DNA of 64,000 nucleotides from Rothia gullae (GTDB lineage: Bacteria > Actinomycetota > Actinomycetes > Actinomycetales > Micrococcaceae): the NCBI RefSeq assembly GCF_024294905.1, contig NZ_JANCOC010000001.1, positions 69,223-133,222 of the forward strand. The letters are read 5' to 3'. Shown here in pieces: positions 1 to 8,355 of the stretch (the stretch's first letter is position 1; every line of letters begins with the position of its first letter). Made by a program: the position numbers and the translations under genes. Under the pieces are notes generated by a model that worked only from the letters and a program-made list of their open reading frames with translations, ran no database searches and had not been told where the DNA came from.

Positions 1-115
1 CGCGCCGGTAAAAAAATTTAAACCCCCCCCCCCTTGCCCCTATCTACCCCCCCCCACCCCCCCCCCGGGGGGCCCCCCCCCCCAACCCGGGGTCCCCCCC
101 CCCTTTCAGTTTACC
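1..115. other. Low-complexity poly-C sequence, probable contig edge or assembly artefact
   Basis: Long C runs broken by single other bases, with short G and A runs, fill this stretch and do not resemble the rest of the window. A mirror-image poly-G stretch lies at 62563-62771. The look is that of poor base calls at read ends or a filled gap rather than biology. No gene is supported here. Confidence 0.75.
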
Positions 116-301
116 CATATGCCTGTTATATAGGCGGAAGGTCTAGACCAGAGTCAGAAGTAGCAGCGGGGGCTGGGGAAGAGAATGAATGAGAAAAAAG
201 GAGGAGGGGAGGCGCACCCTCTGCACTCGCTCGCCCATATTTGACGACTTACCAGCCCCCAAAGAATGAAATGTAGGGTTCTAGCGCCTCAGATATAAAG
301 A

Positions 302-325
302 AAACCCGCACCGAAGTGCGGGTTT
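302..325 (-). terminator. Intrinsic terminator, best read on the minus strand
   Basis: A perfect 10-bp stem (302-311 with 316-325) closes a four-base loop. Read on the minus strand the loop is TTCG and the stem is followed by TTTTCTTT, the form of a strong intrinsic terminator. No minus-strand gene is visible just upstream of it, so it would end either a small RNA or a transcript of a lost gene. Confidence 0.7.
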
Positions 326-336
326 AGTGTCAAAGT

Positions 337-412
337 GAGGTTCGGTCCCTAGACAAACGGATTAGCGAGGAAAAAGGGACCCAAGAAATCTGTCCGATAA
401 GGACCGAACCTC
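337..412. repeat. Inverted repeat, 12-bp arms, 52-bp spacer
   Basis: GAGGTTCGGTCC at 337-348 is exactly matched by its reverse complement at 401-412. The similarity continues outward: GTGTCAAA at 328-335 faces TTTGACGC at 416-423. On the minus strand this long hairpin sits directly in front of the terminator at 302-325. Confidence 0.7.
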
Positions 413-913
413 TTATTTGACGCATGAGTCTCTTCTATTATGGTACATCTCGCTGATTTTCGCACCTTGAAGCGCGTTTATTACCAAAAAACTTGATTTT
501 TGAAGAAAGAAGCCTTAATTTCTAAATTTTTAAGCAGATTTTTTCAGAACACTGCTTTGAGAAGGGTTCAGAGGTGACGAAATATTACGAAATCTATGGC
601 TCTAGATGCCTCAGGATAAGCTTATAAATTCTATAAGATGTCACAATCTCTAGAATGATGTCTATTGTGGTGATTATATGCAGTATACGAAGCTTTTGTT
701 GAGCAAAACCGCCCTGCTCAAAGCCTAGGGGAGAGCATTATGTGCTGCCGAGTATAGGGCCTCTTAATTTTGAACGGTGTAGTACATGGACTGTGCTAGA
801 AAAGCCTCAAAGTGGAGGGCGAAACGTAAGATATATAACAGAAAGCTCCGGATGCTAAGCCCGCAAAATATGAGGTGAGCTAGCCTCCAACCTACACAAC
901 TCTGGAGATATCT
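413..913. other. AT-rich intergenic stretch, no gene recognised
   Basis: About 500 bases, clearly richer in A/T than the ribosomal genes downstream. Stops are frequent in all frames and no tRNA-like or protein-like signal was found. It must hold the promoter of the gene at 914, but no convincing -35/-10 pair stood out. An in-frame TAG at 881-883 limits how far that gene could extend upstream. Confidence 0.5.
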
Positions 914-2104
914 ATGGTTCCCTCAGTCGCAGGAGAAGGGCAGAAGAGCACCCTGGACGCCAACTGTTTTTCCGTGGATCGTTCTGCGGGGCTCGCTGGG
1001 CAGTATCAAGTGGCATACAACCCCGAAGAGAACGTTCTTTTCGTAAGCGGAAGCTTCAATCACACAAAGACTCACGGCACTCTCTGCGCAACAATCGCAC
1101 GCATAAACGCAGATACCCTGCAGATTGAGGAGACGGCTGTTCTGCCTGCTATCCCGGAAAATAACCCCGGGCTAGAGAACCTCTTCCAAATCCAGGCTGC
1201 CTACGGTCTAGCAGCAGACAACGAGCGGGAGCTTCTCTGGACCGGAGGAACCCGCACAAATTCGGTAACCGCATACTCCCAAAAAGACCTAGCGCTCGTC
1301 TGGGATTCTCTCGCTCTAGGAGTGGAGATGCTAATTCCGCGTGAGCTATACGTTGCACCCAGCGGCGCTGTACTCGTGACCGGAATGGGTGGTTACCAGG
1401 TAATCTCTGCACCTAACGCAGAAGGAGAACGCGCGGTTAGCTCTCTTCAAGGGGACGGTCCCGCTATGCTACTAGGGCCCGTAGCTGATGAAGCTCGTAA
1501 CTGCCTGTACATCCCGAATATTATGCGAGATAAAATCTGGGTTGTGGACATGAACACCTGGGGGCTCGTACGTAGGCTGCCCGTAACTGGCGGGGAAGAC
1601 GCCAATGCTCCAATCGGTGTTCACGGTGTGGAGGTTGATTCAACGCGCGGCGAACTGTATGTCTCTGCACAGGGGCGCGAGGGTAAAAACGGGGGTCTAT
1701 ATGTTCTGAGTTTTGAGGGCGAACACCTCGCTTATCTTCCATTCGGCAAAATGCCCACCGATATCTTGCTAGATGCAGAACGTCAGCTGCTCTATGTTGC
1801 TGATTTTGGCGGTAAGGGAGAGCCTGCTGTTGCTGGCGGTGGAACTATCACTGTCATTGACACGCTTAACCGAACCATCATCGAGACCTTGCAGGTAGCC
1901 CCGACCCGTATTAATCACCAGGTCCTGCTGAAGGACGGGAGCGTCATCGCTATCGACAAGGCGGGGGACTACCCCGCAGTTGAGGTTTCCTACGTGCTGG
2001 ATGCACGCTCTGGCGAATACCGTGAGGCTGTGGAAGAAAGCCGCCCGGGAGATGCTCCTCGTCCTATCGTTCGTGATGGTATCGCGAAAGTATATATCTC
2101 ATAG
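914..2104 (+). CDS. YncE-like beta-propeller protein, function unknown
   Basis: A 396-residue protein with repeated blade-like units (an aromatic/hydrophobic strand, a short polar turn, then VTVID- or LYVSA-type strands), typical of the YncE/YVTN beta-propeller group. Examples are the stretches near residues 210 (WVVDMNTWGLVRRLPV) and 315 (TITVIDTLNRTIIETLQV). Family members bind ligands or act as periplasmic or surface scaffolds. No signal peptide or membrane segment is visible, and an in-frame stop at 881 rules out an upstream one. The start is chosen for GGAG at 904-907. The gene is isolated, and its CTA and ATA codons are more frequent than in the neighbouring ribosomal genes, which fits acquisition by transfer. 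No enzyme motif is recognised. Confidence 0.7.
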   Translation: MVPSVAGEGQKSTLDANCFSVDRSAGLAGQYQVAYNPEENVLFVSGSFNHTKTHGTLCATIARINADTLQIEETAVLPAIPENNPGLENLFQIQAAYGLAADNERELLWTGGTRTNSVTAYSQKDLALVWDSLALGVEMLIPRELYVAPSGAVLVTGMGGYQVISAPNAEGERAVSSLQGDGPAMLLGPVADEARNCLYIPNIMRDKIWVVDMNTWGLVRRLPVTGGEDANAPIGVHGVEVDSTRGELYVSAQGREGKNGGLYVLSFEGEHLAYLPFGKMPTDILLDAERQLLYVADFGGKGEPAVAGGGTITVIDTLNRTIIETLQVAPTRINHQVLLKDGSVIAIDKAGDYPAVEVSYVLDARSGEYREAVEESRPGDAPRPIVRDGIAKVYIS

Positions 2105-2278
2105 CTACAGAGTGAAGTGCAGTTGACATGCCCAAAATAATCACTGACGCTCTCTAGCTCTGTGCGCGCACTAGCGGGGTGGGGGAGTATGACTTGGGTG
2201 ATTCTATCGCTAGATCGCGGCAAATCTGTCGTGGGAGCATATTAAAACGTAGTAAAATATAAATATCTACCATCCTTG

Positions 2279-2370
2279 TTTGACACATTGTTTGGTAGAT
2301 TTCTCGAGGCCCCTTCAGTTTCTTATGCGTCAGGAACTACACGAAGGGGCCTCCTGTTTTAAGTGTCAAA
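2279..2370. repeat. Nested inverted repeat with terminator-like core downstream of the propeller gene
   Basis: The core stem GAGGCCCCTTC (2306-2316) pairs with GAAGGGGCCTC (2343-2353) and is followed by CTGTTTT, as in a plus-strand terminator. It is framed by TTTGACAC (2279-2286) and GTGTCAAA (2363-2370), a perfect 8-bp inverted pair. A further GGGGCCTTCTC follows at 2374-2384. It probably ends the 914-2104 transcript. Confidence 0.6.
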
Positions 2371-2480
2371 TAAGGGGCCTTCTCAGTTGATGGTGATGTG
2401 GGATATGGAGTTTTTGCTCCTGAAACCCGGCTATCCTCAGAGATAGGGTGAGGGAGACTGAAATCATAGTCGGCAAACTC

Positions 2481-2509
2481 TTGCGCTACATGCCTGCTTC
2501 CTGTACAGT
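2481..2509 (+). promoter_or_regulatory. Candidate promoter for the rplN operon
   Basis: TTGCGC at 2481-2486 and TACAGT at 2504-2509 are 17 bases apart, a good sigma-70-type match. This places the rplN start in a separate promoter rather than in continuation of an S10 operon, and leaves a leader of about 250 bases. Confidence 0.55.
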
Positions 2510-2766
2510 GTTAAGACTGTGTGGCTGTATCCAAATAGCCGCACAACCACGGGCTTCTCGTGCCAGTGCATAATGCCGCTACTTACGGGTGGGATACGCC
2601 CGCTTCACGCGGGTCCAAATGCTTCTGGCATGGGTTTGCCCCAGGCGTTTCCGCTAACCCCTTCCGTAGAGATGGGGCCCGGGGCGTCAACCAATCCCGT
2701 AAAAATGTTCCGCAAGGCTGGCTCGCGCCTAAAGCGAGTCGGAACCGGCGAGACGACAGGAGAAAT
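2510..2766 (+). promoter_or_regulatory. Long GC-rich leader of the rplN operon
   Basis: No gene lies here. Open frames run through it only as extensions of rplN and carry no ribosomal-protein similarity. Several short self-complementary runs are visible, such as CCCGC/GCGGG near 2599-2612 and GGCTCGCGCC followed by AAAGCGAGTC near 2719-2740, so a structured mRNA leader is likely. The leader ends in ACAGGAGA, the ribosome-binding site of rplN. Confidence 0.4.
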
Positions 2767-3138
2767 ATGATTCAGCAGGAGTCGCGACTGAAGGTCGCCG
2801 ACAACACTGGTGCGAAGGAAATCCTGACCATCCGTGTTCTCGGTGGTTCCTCGCGTCGCTACGCAGGCATTGGCGACATCATTGTCGCAACCGTCAAGGA
2901 TGCAATTCCCGGCGGTACCGTAAAGAAGGGTGACGTTGTCAAGGCAGTCGTCGTCCGCACCAAGAAGGAAACCCGTCGTCCCGACGGCTCCTACATCAAG
3001 TTCGACGAGAACTCCGCAGTGATCCTGAAGAACACTGATGGTGATCCCCGTGGTACCCGTATCTTCGGTCCCGTGGGTCGTGAACTTCGCGACAAGAAGT
3101 TCATGAAGATCGTTTCGCTGGCTCCGGAGGTGCTCTAA
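2767..3138 (+). CDS. rplN: 50S ribosomal protein L14
   Basis: L14 binds 23S rRNA near the GTPase-factor and small-subunit interface. The 123-residue protein opens with [18 protein letters not shown] and ends with the [13 protein letters not shown] tail typical of the family, at family length. The start is ATG 2767, preceded by AGGAGA; longer upstream frames have no L14 similarity. It is the first gene of its transcription unit here: rplP, rpmC and rpsQ, which usually precede it, are absent from the 660 bases upstream. Confidence 0.98.
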   Translation: MIQQESRLKVADNTGAKEILTIRVLGGSSRRYAGIGDIIVATVKDAIPGGTVKKGDVVKAVVVRTKKETRRPDGSYIKFDENSAVILKNTDGDPRGTRIFGPVGRELRDKKFMKIVSLAPEVL

Positions 3139-3141
3139 TTC

Positions 3142-3477
3142 ATGGCTAAGATCAAGTCCGGCGACCTGGTTCAGGTTATTTCCGGTGCAGATAAGGGCAA
3201 GCAGGGCAAGGTTCTGAAGGTTATCCCCAAGGAAAACCGCGTGATTGTTGAGGGCGTCAAGGTCGTCACCAAGCACACCAAGGCTAACCCCCTGACCGGC
3301 GCAGCAGGCGGCATTCAGAAGGTTGAGGCACCGATCCACGTTTCTAACGTTGCGATTGTTGACCCCGAGACCAAGAAGCCGACCCGTGTTGGTTTCCGCC
3401 TCGAGACTGTAGAGCGTGACGGCAAGGAGCGCACCGTTCGCGTGCGCGTTGCTAAGCGTTCGGGTAAGGACATCTAA
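3142..3477 (+). CDS. rplX: 50S ribosomal protein L24
   Basis: L24 is an early 50S assembly protein that nucleates folding of 23S rRNA domain I. The 111-residue protein has the N-terminal KOW motif (residues about 5-32, [18 protein letters not shown]) and the conserved GVNxxxKH-like segment at about 40-48. It starts three bases after rplN, and its TAA shares a base with the rplE start (TAATG at 3475-3479), indicating translational coupling. Confidence 0.98.
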   Translation: MAKIKSGDLVQVISGADKGKQGKVLKVIPKENRVIVEGVKVVTKHTKANPLTGAAGGIQKVEAPIHVSNVAIVDPETKKPTRVGFRLETVERDGKERTVRVRVAKRSGKDI

Positions 3478-4037
3478 TGACCGAAACCAAGATCACCCCC
3501 CGCTTCAAGACCAAGTACGCTGAGGTCGTCGTTCCCGCTCTGCAGGAAGAGTTCAAGTACGAGAACGTCATGCAGACCCCGAAGATCGTTAAGGTCGTCG
3601 TAAACATGGGTGTCGGCGAGGCAGCTCGCGACGCAAAGCTCATGGACGGCGCAATCCGCGATCTCACCGCAATCACCGGTCAGAAGCCGATTGTTACCCG
3701 CGCTAAGAAGTCCATCGCACAGTTCAAGCTGCGCGAAGGTATGCCCATCGGCGCACACGTCACTCTGCGTGGCGACCGCATGTGGGAATTCCTGGACCGC
3801 CTCGTCACCCTGGCACTGCCCCGAATCCGCGACTTCCGCGGCCTCTCGGACCGCCAGTTCGACGGTAACGGTAACTACACCTTCGGTCTGACCGAGCAGT
3901 CCATGTTCCACGAAATCGATCAGGACTCGATCGACCGCGTGCGTGGTATGGACATCACCGTGGTGACCTCCGCGAAGACCGACGAAGAAGGCCGTGCAAT
4001 CCTGAAGGCACTGGGCTTCCCGTTCAAGACCAACTAA
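3477..4037 (+). CDS. rplE: 50S ribosomal protein L5
   Basis: L5 binds 5S rRNA and contacts P-site tRNA in the central protuberance. At 186 residues it has the usual family length, with the typical [16 protein letters not shown] and LRDFRGLS-type segments and a C-terminal [20 protein letters not shown] strand. The start overlaps the rplX stop by one base. No rpsN/rpsZ (S14) gene follows, unlike in many actinobacteria. Confidence 0.98.
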   Translation: MTETKITPRFKTKYAEVVVPALQEEFKYENVMQTPKIVKVVVNMGVGEAARDAKLMDGAIRDLTAITGQKPIVTRAKKSIAQFKLREGMPIGAHVTLRGDRMWEFLDRLVTLALPRIRDFRGLSDRQFDGNGNYTFGLTEQSMFHEIDQDSIDRVRGMDITVVTSAKTDEEGRAILKALGFPFKTN

Positions 4038-4110
4038 CGACTACGTTGTAGGTCCAGACCCCGTTACCGCGGAGTAGGGAAACCACAACGAGGAAGGGCT
4101 AAAGCCCACA
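4038..4110 (+). other. Spacer between rplE and rpsH where S14 is missing
   Basis: The 73-base gap is too short for an S14 gene and has no Cys-rich frame. GTTGTAGG at its left end and CCACAAC at its right end could pair, which is compatible with a regulatory hairpin in front of rpsH (S8 is the known spc-operon repressor in E. coli). GAGGAAGG is the ribosome-binding site of rpsH. Confidence 0.4.
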
Positions 4111-4509
4111 ATGACTATGACTGATCCGGTCGCAGATATGCTGACCCGTTTGCGTAACGCAAACTCCGCATACCACGACACCGTATCCATGCCCTACTCC
4201 AAGCTGAAGGCTCGCATTGCAGAGATCCTGAAGGCTGAGGGCTACATCGCCGACGTGAAGGTTGAGGATGCAAAGGTCGGCAAGACCCTGACCCTCGTCC
4301 TCAAGTACGGTCCGTCCCGCGAGCGATCCATCGCTGGCGTGCGTCGTATTTCCAAGCCGGGCCTGCGTACCTACGCAAAGTCCACCAACCTGCCCCAGGT
4401 TCTGGGTGGCCTCGGCATCGCAATCCTGTCCACCTCTTCGGGTCTGCTCACTGACAAGCAGGCAGCGAAGAAGGGCGTGGGCGGCGAAGTCATCGCTTAC
4501 ATCTGGTAG
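4111..4509 (+). CDS. rpsH: 30S ribosomal protein S8
   Basis: S8 is a primary binder of the 16S rRNA central domain. It is 132 residues, opening [17 protein letters not shown] and ending with the conserved [17 protein letters not shown] segment and a terminal IAYIW. Start ATG 4111 follows GAGGAAGG at 4090-4097. It lies within the spc-type operon, 27 bases before rplF. Confidence 0.98.
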   Translation: MTMTDPVADMLTRLRNANSAYHDTVSMPYSKLKARIAEILKAEGYIADVKVEDAKVGKTLTLVLKYGPSRERSIAGVRRISKPGLRTYAKSTNLPQVLGGLGIAILSTSSGLLTDKQAAKKGVGGEVIAYIW

Positions 4510-4536
4510 TCGGTTAGAAGAGAAAGGAAGAGAATA

Positions 4537-5073
4537 ATGTCACGTATTGGACGTCTCCCCATCTCGGTTCCCGCCGGCGTTGAGGTTAAGGTCGATGGCA
4601 ACCTGGTCACCGTTAAGGGCCCGAAGGGCGAGCTTTCCCACAAGGTAGCTTCCCCCATCACCGTGGCTCTGAACGAAAACGAGATCGTTGTATCTCGTCC
4701 GAACGACGAGCGCCTGTCTCGCTCGCTGCACGGTCTGACTCGTACCCTGATTCAGAACCTGATTATCGGCGTTACCTCCGGCTACGAGAAGAAGCTGGAA
4801 ATCGTTGGTACCGGTTACCGTGTGACCCCGAAGGGTAACGACCTGGAGTTCGCTCTGGGCTACTCCCACCCGATCAACATCACCGCTCCCGAGGGTATTA
4901 CCTTCGCAGTGGAGGGTGCTAACAAGCTGACCGTGTCGGGTATCGACAAGCAGCTCGTTGGTCAGGTTGCAGCAAACATTCGTGGTCTGCGTAAGCCCGA
5001 TCCCTACAAGGGTAAGGGTGTTCGCTACGCAGGTGAGCACATCCGCCGCAAGGTCGGAAAGGCTGGTAAGTAA
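4537..5073 (+). CDS. rplF: 50S ribosomal protein L6
   Basis: L6 sits near the sarcin-ricin loop and factor-binding site. The 178-residue protein carries the two tandem L6 folds, the N-terminal [15 protein letters not shown] and the C-terminal signature [15 protein letters not shown] (about residues 153-167). AGAAAGGAAGAG precedes the ATG. It is followed after two bases by rplR. Confidence 0.98.
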   Translation: MSRIGRLPISVPAGVEVKVDGNLVTVKGPKGELSHKVASPITVALNENEIVVSRPNDERLSRSLHGLTRTLIQNLIIGVTSGYEKKLEIVGTGYRVTPKGNDLEFALGYSHPINITAPEGITFAVEGANKLTVSGIDKQLVGQVAANIRGLRKPDPYKGKGVRYAGEHIRRKVGKAGK

Positions 5074-5075
5074 AC

Positions 5076-5435
5076 ATGGCTATCAAGTCGAAGGCAGCGC
5101 AGCGTGCACGTCGTCACGCTCGCATCCGCAAGTACGTTTCGGGTACCGCTGCGCGTCCGCGCCTGTGCGTCACCCGTTCGACCCGTCACATGTTCGTTCA
5201 GGTTATCGACGATGTCAAGGGTGTAACCCTGGCATCCGCTTCCACCATGGAAGCAGAGCTGCGTGCAGCTGACCTGGACAAGACCGCTAAGGCAAAGCGC
5301 GTTGGTGAGCTCGTTGCAGAGCGCGCCAAGGCAGCTGGTGTTGAGGCAGTCGTGTTCGACCGCGGTGGTAACAAGTACCACGGCCGTGTTGCAGCCGTTG
5401 CTGACGGTGCACGCGAGGGAGGTCTTGCACTCTAA
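5076..5435 (+). CDS. rplR: 50S ribosomal protein L18
   Basis: L18 binds 5S rRNA together with L5. The 119-residue protein has the basic N-terminus ([14 protein letters not shown]), the [20 protein letters not shown] core and the conserved C-terminal [24 protein letters not shown]. Its TAA overlaps the rpsE ATG by one base. Confidence 0.98.
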   Translation: MAIKSKAAQRARRHARIRKYVSGTAARPRLCVTRSTRHMFVQVIDDVKGVTLASASTMEAELRAADLDKTAKAKRVGELVAERAKAAGVEAVVFDRGGNKYHGRVAAVADGAREGGLAL

Positions 5436-6109
5436 TGAGCGAGCAGAACGTAAAGGAAACTCAGGTGAGCGAAGCAGTAGTAGCTGAAACCGCTGAGACC
5501 TCCAACCAGCGCGAGGAGCGCCGCAACAACCGCGGCGAGCGTCGTGGCCGTGGCGAGCGCCGCAACAACCGCGCTCGCGAGGAGGAGAAGGACAAGTACA
5601 TCGAGCGCGTTGTGACCATCAACCGCGTTTCCAAGGTCGTCAAGGGTGGTCGTCGCTTCAGCTTCACCGCACTGGTCGTCGTTGGTGACGGTAACGGCCT
5701 GGTCGGCGTTGGCTACGGTAAGGCTAAGGAAGTTCCCGCAGCAATCTCCAAGGGTGTCGAGGAAGCAAAGAAGAACTTCTTCCGCGTTCCCCGCATCGAA
5801 GGCCGCACCATCCCGCACCGCGTGCAGGGTGAAGCAGCTGCAGGCGTTGTGATGCTCCGTCCGGCAACCGCTGGTACCGGTGTTATCGCAGGTGGCCCCG
5901 TGCGTGCAGTACTCGAGTGCGCAGGCATTCACGATGTGCTGTCCAAGTCGCTCGGTTCCTCGAACCAGATCAACATCGTTCACGCAACTGTTGCAGCACT
6001 CAAGGAGCTCGAGGAGCCCCTGGCAGTGGCAGCCCGCCGTGGTCTGCCCACCGATGAGGTTATCCCCAGCTACCTGCGCAACACCAAGTCTGAAAAGGCA
6101 GGTGCGTAG
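5435..6109 (+). CDS. rpsE: 30S ribosomal protein S5 with long charged N-terminus
   Basis: S5 lines the mRNA entry and helps decoding fidelity. The protein is 224 residues, longer than the roughly 165 of E. coli, because of an N-terminal extension (residues about 1-50) rich in Glu, Arg and Asn with repeated [12 protein letters not shown] units. Charged S5 extensions occur in actinobacteria. The S5 core follows with [16 protein letters not shown] and the C-terminal domain with the [12 protein letters not shown] region. Start is set by the overlap with rplR. Confidence 0.97.
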   Translation: MSEQNVKETQVSEAVVAETAETSNQREERRNNRGERRGRGERRNNRAREEEKDKYIERVVTINRVSKVVKGGRRFSFTALVVVGDGNGLVGVGYGKAKEVPAAISKGVEEAKKNFFRVPRIEGRTIPHRVQGEAAAGVVMLRPATAGTGVIAGGPVRAVLECAGIHDVLSKSLGSSNQINIVHATVAALKELEEPLAVAARRGLPTDEVIPSYLRNTKSEKAGA

Positions 6110-6111
6110 TA

Positions 6112-6318
6112 ATGGCCAAGCGTATTCAGCCCAGCGACGCAAAGCTGGAAATCACCCAGGTCAAGTCCTATGTTGGTCAGAAGCAGAACATGCGCGACAC
6201 CCTGCGTTCCCTGGGGCTCAAGCGCCCCGGCAACAAGGTAGTCCGCACTGCTGACCCCGTCACCGTTGGCATGGTTAACACCGTTGCTCACCTGGTGAAG
6301 GTTGAGGAGGTCAAGTAA
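6112..6318 (+). CDS. rpmD: 50S ribosomal protein L30
   Basis: A 68-residue small ribosomal protein with the typical [20 protein letters not shown] and [15 protein letters not shown] segments. It sits between rpsE and rplO with two-base gaps on either side, the standard order of the spc operon. Confidence 0.97.
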   Translation: MAKRIQPSDAKLEITQVKSYVGQKQNMRDTLRSLGLKRPGNKVVRTADPVTVGMVNTVAHLVKVEEVK

Positions 6319-6320
6319 AG

Positions 6321-6767
6321 ATGGCAGAAGCTATCAAGATTCACGATCTGCGCCCGGCACCGGGTGCCCACAAGGCAAAGACCCGCGTTGGCCGCGGTGA
6401 AGGCTCCAAGGGTAAGACCGCAGGTCGCGGTACCAAGGGTACCAAGGCACGTTACCAGGTTCGTGCAGGCTTCGAAGGCGGCCAGCTGCCGCTGCACATG
6501 CGCCTGCCGAAGCTGCGCGGCTTCAAGAACCCCTTCCGCACCGAGTACCAGGTTGTTAACCTGGACCGCATTCAGGAACTGTTCCCCAACGGTGGCGACG
6601 TCACTGTCGAGGCACTGGTTGCTAAGGGTGCCGTTCGCAAGAACGAGCTCGTGAAGGTTCTGGGCAACGGCGAAATCTCCGTCAAGGTGAACGTTGTTGT
6701 CGACAAGGCATCGGCTTCCGCTATCGAGAAGATCGAGGCCGCTGGCGGTTCTGTAACCGTTAAGTAG
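6321..6767 (+). CDS. rplO: 50S ribosomal protein L15
   Basis: L15 is a late-assembly protein that reaches into 23S rRNA with a Gly/Arg/Lys-rich N-terminal tail ([21 protein letters not shown], about residues 20-40). It has 148 residues, the usual length. It is the last gene of this unit: a strong terminator follows 14 bases after the stop, separating it from secY. Confidence 0.98.
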   Translation: MAEAIKIHDLRPAPGAHKAKTRVGRGEGSKGKTAGRGTKGTKARYQVRAGFEGGQLPLHMRLPKLRGFKNPFRTEYQVVNLDRIQELFPNGGDVTVEALVAKGAVRKNELVKVLGNGEISVKVNVVVDKASASAIEKIEAAGGSVTVK

Positions 6768-6780
6768 TCTTCAAGGCGAG

Positions 6781-6818
6781 AAAGCCCCCGTCCGTACAGT
6801 GTACGGCGGGGGCTTTTT
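6781..6818 (+). terminator. Intrinsic terminator after rplO
   Basis: AAAGCCCCCGTCCGTAC (6781-6797) pairs with GTACGGCGGGGGCTTT (6801-6816), ending in a run of five T. It is a strong rho-independent terminator that ends the ribosomal operon ahead of secY. Confidence 0.9.
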
Positions 6819-6948
6819 ACTGCTCAAAAGACTCACAACAGGGGTATATTCCTGTATTCGTATATTTGAACGCTTGGTGTACGCCACATTTAGTGTTCAA
6901 AAATCACGCTAAGAGGATATAAAAGCTACATAATCTGCTAGGGAGTTA

Positions 6949-6976
6949 TTGTTACCCGCTCCAAACACGATAGACT
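6949..6976 (+). promoter_or_regulatory. Candidate secY promoter
   Basis: TTGTTA (6949-6954) and TAGACT (6971-6976) are separated by 16 bases and lie about 70 bases upstream of the secY GTG. It is needed because a terminator isolates secY from rplO. Confidence 0.5.
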
Positions 6977-7047
6977 GGAAGATGTGTTTACTGCGCCCTA
7001 AAAATCCTTCAGAGAAATGGGCGCCCCATAGACTTACAGGAGGACAT

Positions 7048-8355
7048 GTGCTGAGCGCATTCGGGCGAGTTGTTAAGACCGCCGATTTGCGGCGTAAGCT
7101 GCTGTTTACCCTGGCAATGATTGTGCTGTACCGCGTGGGCACTTTCATCCCCGCGCCAGGCGTTTCCTACGGAAATGTACAGCAGTGTCTGAACGCCAAT
7201 GTTACGAGCGGTGGCGTCTACGATATCGTCAACCTCTTCAGCGGTGGCGCACTGCTGCAGCTTTCGATCTTTGCCCTCGGCGTGATGCCGTACATTACCG
7301 CGTCCATTATCATCCAGCTGCTACGCGTGGTCATTCCGCGATTCCAGGAGCTGCACGATGAAGGCGCACAGGGTCAGGCAAAGCTCACCCAGTACACCCG
7401 CTACCTGACCATCGCTCTTGCTCTGCTGAACGCAACCACCATCGTCTCGATGGCGCGCTCCGGCGTTCTGCTGGGTAACTGCCCCGGTATCATCCCCCAG
7501 GACGACGTACTGCACATCCTGCTGATCATCGTTACCCTGTGCGCGGGTACCACCGTCATTATGTGGATGGGTGAGCAGATTACCGAGCGTGGCGTCGGTA
7601 ACGGCATGTCCCTGCTGATCTTCACCTCCATCGCTTCTTCCTTCCCGAGTGCTCTGGGCTCCATCCAGCGCACCCACGGTTGGGGTATCTTCGTAGCCGT
7701 CTGCGGCATCGGCCTGCTGGTCATGCTCGCTGTGGTCTACGTCGAGCAGTCCGTTCGCCGTATTCCCGTGCAGTACGCAAAACGCATGATTGGTCGACGC
7801 ACCATTGGTGGCACCAGCACCTACATTCCGCTCAAGGTCAACATGGCAGGCGTGATCCCGCTGATCTTTGCCTCCTCCCTGCTGACCCTGCCCGGTCTGA
7901 TCGCACAGTTCAACACCCCCACCAACGGTTCCACTCCGCCGGAATGGGTTAACTGGATCAACGCATACCTGGTGCGCGGCGATCACCCGCTGTACATTGC
8001 TCTCTATTTCTTCATGATTATTGGCTTCGCGTACTTCTACGTGGCGGTCACCTTCGACCCAGTAGAAGTAGCGGACAATATGAAGAAGTACGGTGGCTTC
8101 ATTCCCGGTATCCGTGCCGGTAAGCCCACCGAGCGTTACCTCAGCTACGTACTCAACCGAATTACGTTGCCTGGCGCACTTTACCTGGGTGTAATTTCCA
8201 TGATTCCCCTCGTAGCGCTTATCCTATTCAACGCAAACCAGAATTTCCCGTTCGGCGGCGCCTCGCTGCTGATTGTGGTGGGTGTTGGTCTTGATACTCT
8301 CAAGCAGATCAACGCTCAGCTCCAACAACGAAACTACGAAGGACTGCTCCGATGA
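7048..8355 (+). CDS. secY: Protein translocase subunit SecY
   Basis: SecY forms the protein-conducting channel of the Sec translocon in the cytoplasmic membrane. The 435-residue product has about ten hydrophobic segments, an N-terminus of the LSAFGRVVKTADLRRKLLFTL type, the plug-containing first periplasmic loop and the conserved ITERGVGNGMSLLIF stretch (about residue 178-192). GTG 7048 is chosen because AGGAGG lies at 7038-7043 and the family begins here; an upstream ATG at 6949 would add 33 unrelated residues. Its last four bases overlap adk (ATGA). Confidence 0.97.
   Translation: MLSAFGRVVKTADLRRKLLFTLAMIVLYRVGTFIPAPGVSYGNVQQCLNANVTSGGVYDIVNLFSGGALLQLSIFALGVMPYITASIIIQLLRVVIPRFQELHDEGAQGQAKLTQYTRYLTIALALLNATTIVSMARSGVLLGNCPGIIPQDDVLHILLIIVTLCAGTTVIMWMGEQITERGVGNGMSLLIFTSIASSFPSALGSIQRTHGWGIFVAVCGIGLLVMLAVVYVEQSVRRIPVQYAKRMIGRRTIGGTSTYIPLKVNMAGVIPLIFASSLLTLPGLIAQFNTPTNGSTPPEWVNWINAYLVRGDHPLYIALYFFMIIGFAYFYVAVTFDPVEVADNMKKYGGFIPGIRAGKPTERYLSYVLNRITLPGALYLGVISMIPLVALILFNANQNFPFGGASLLIVVGVGLDTLKQINAQLQQRNYEGLLR

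Noticed and set aside
2560..2766. A 69-codon N-terminal extension of rplN
   Set aside because: L14 always begins at the MIQQ-type start; the extension is unrelated sequence, and AGGAGA precedes ATG 2767.
6949..7047. A longer SecY beginning at ATG 6949
   Set aside because: The added residues do not resemble SecY, and AGGAGG is placed for GTG 7048. The region instead carries a promoter-like pair.
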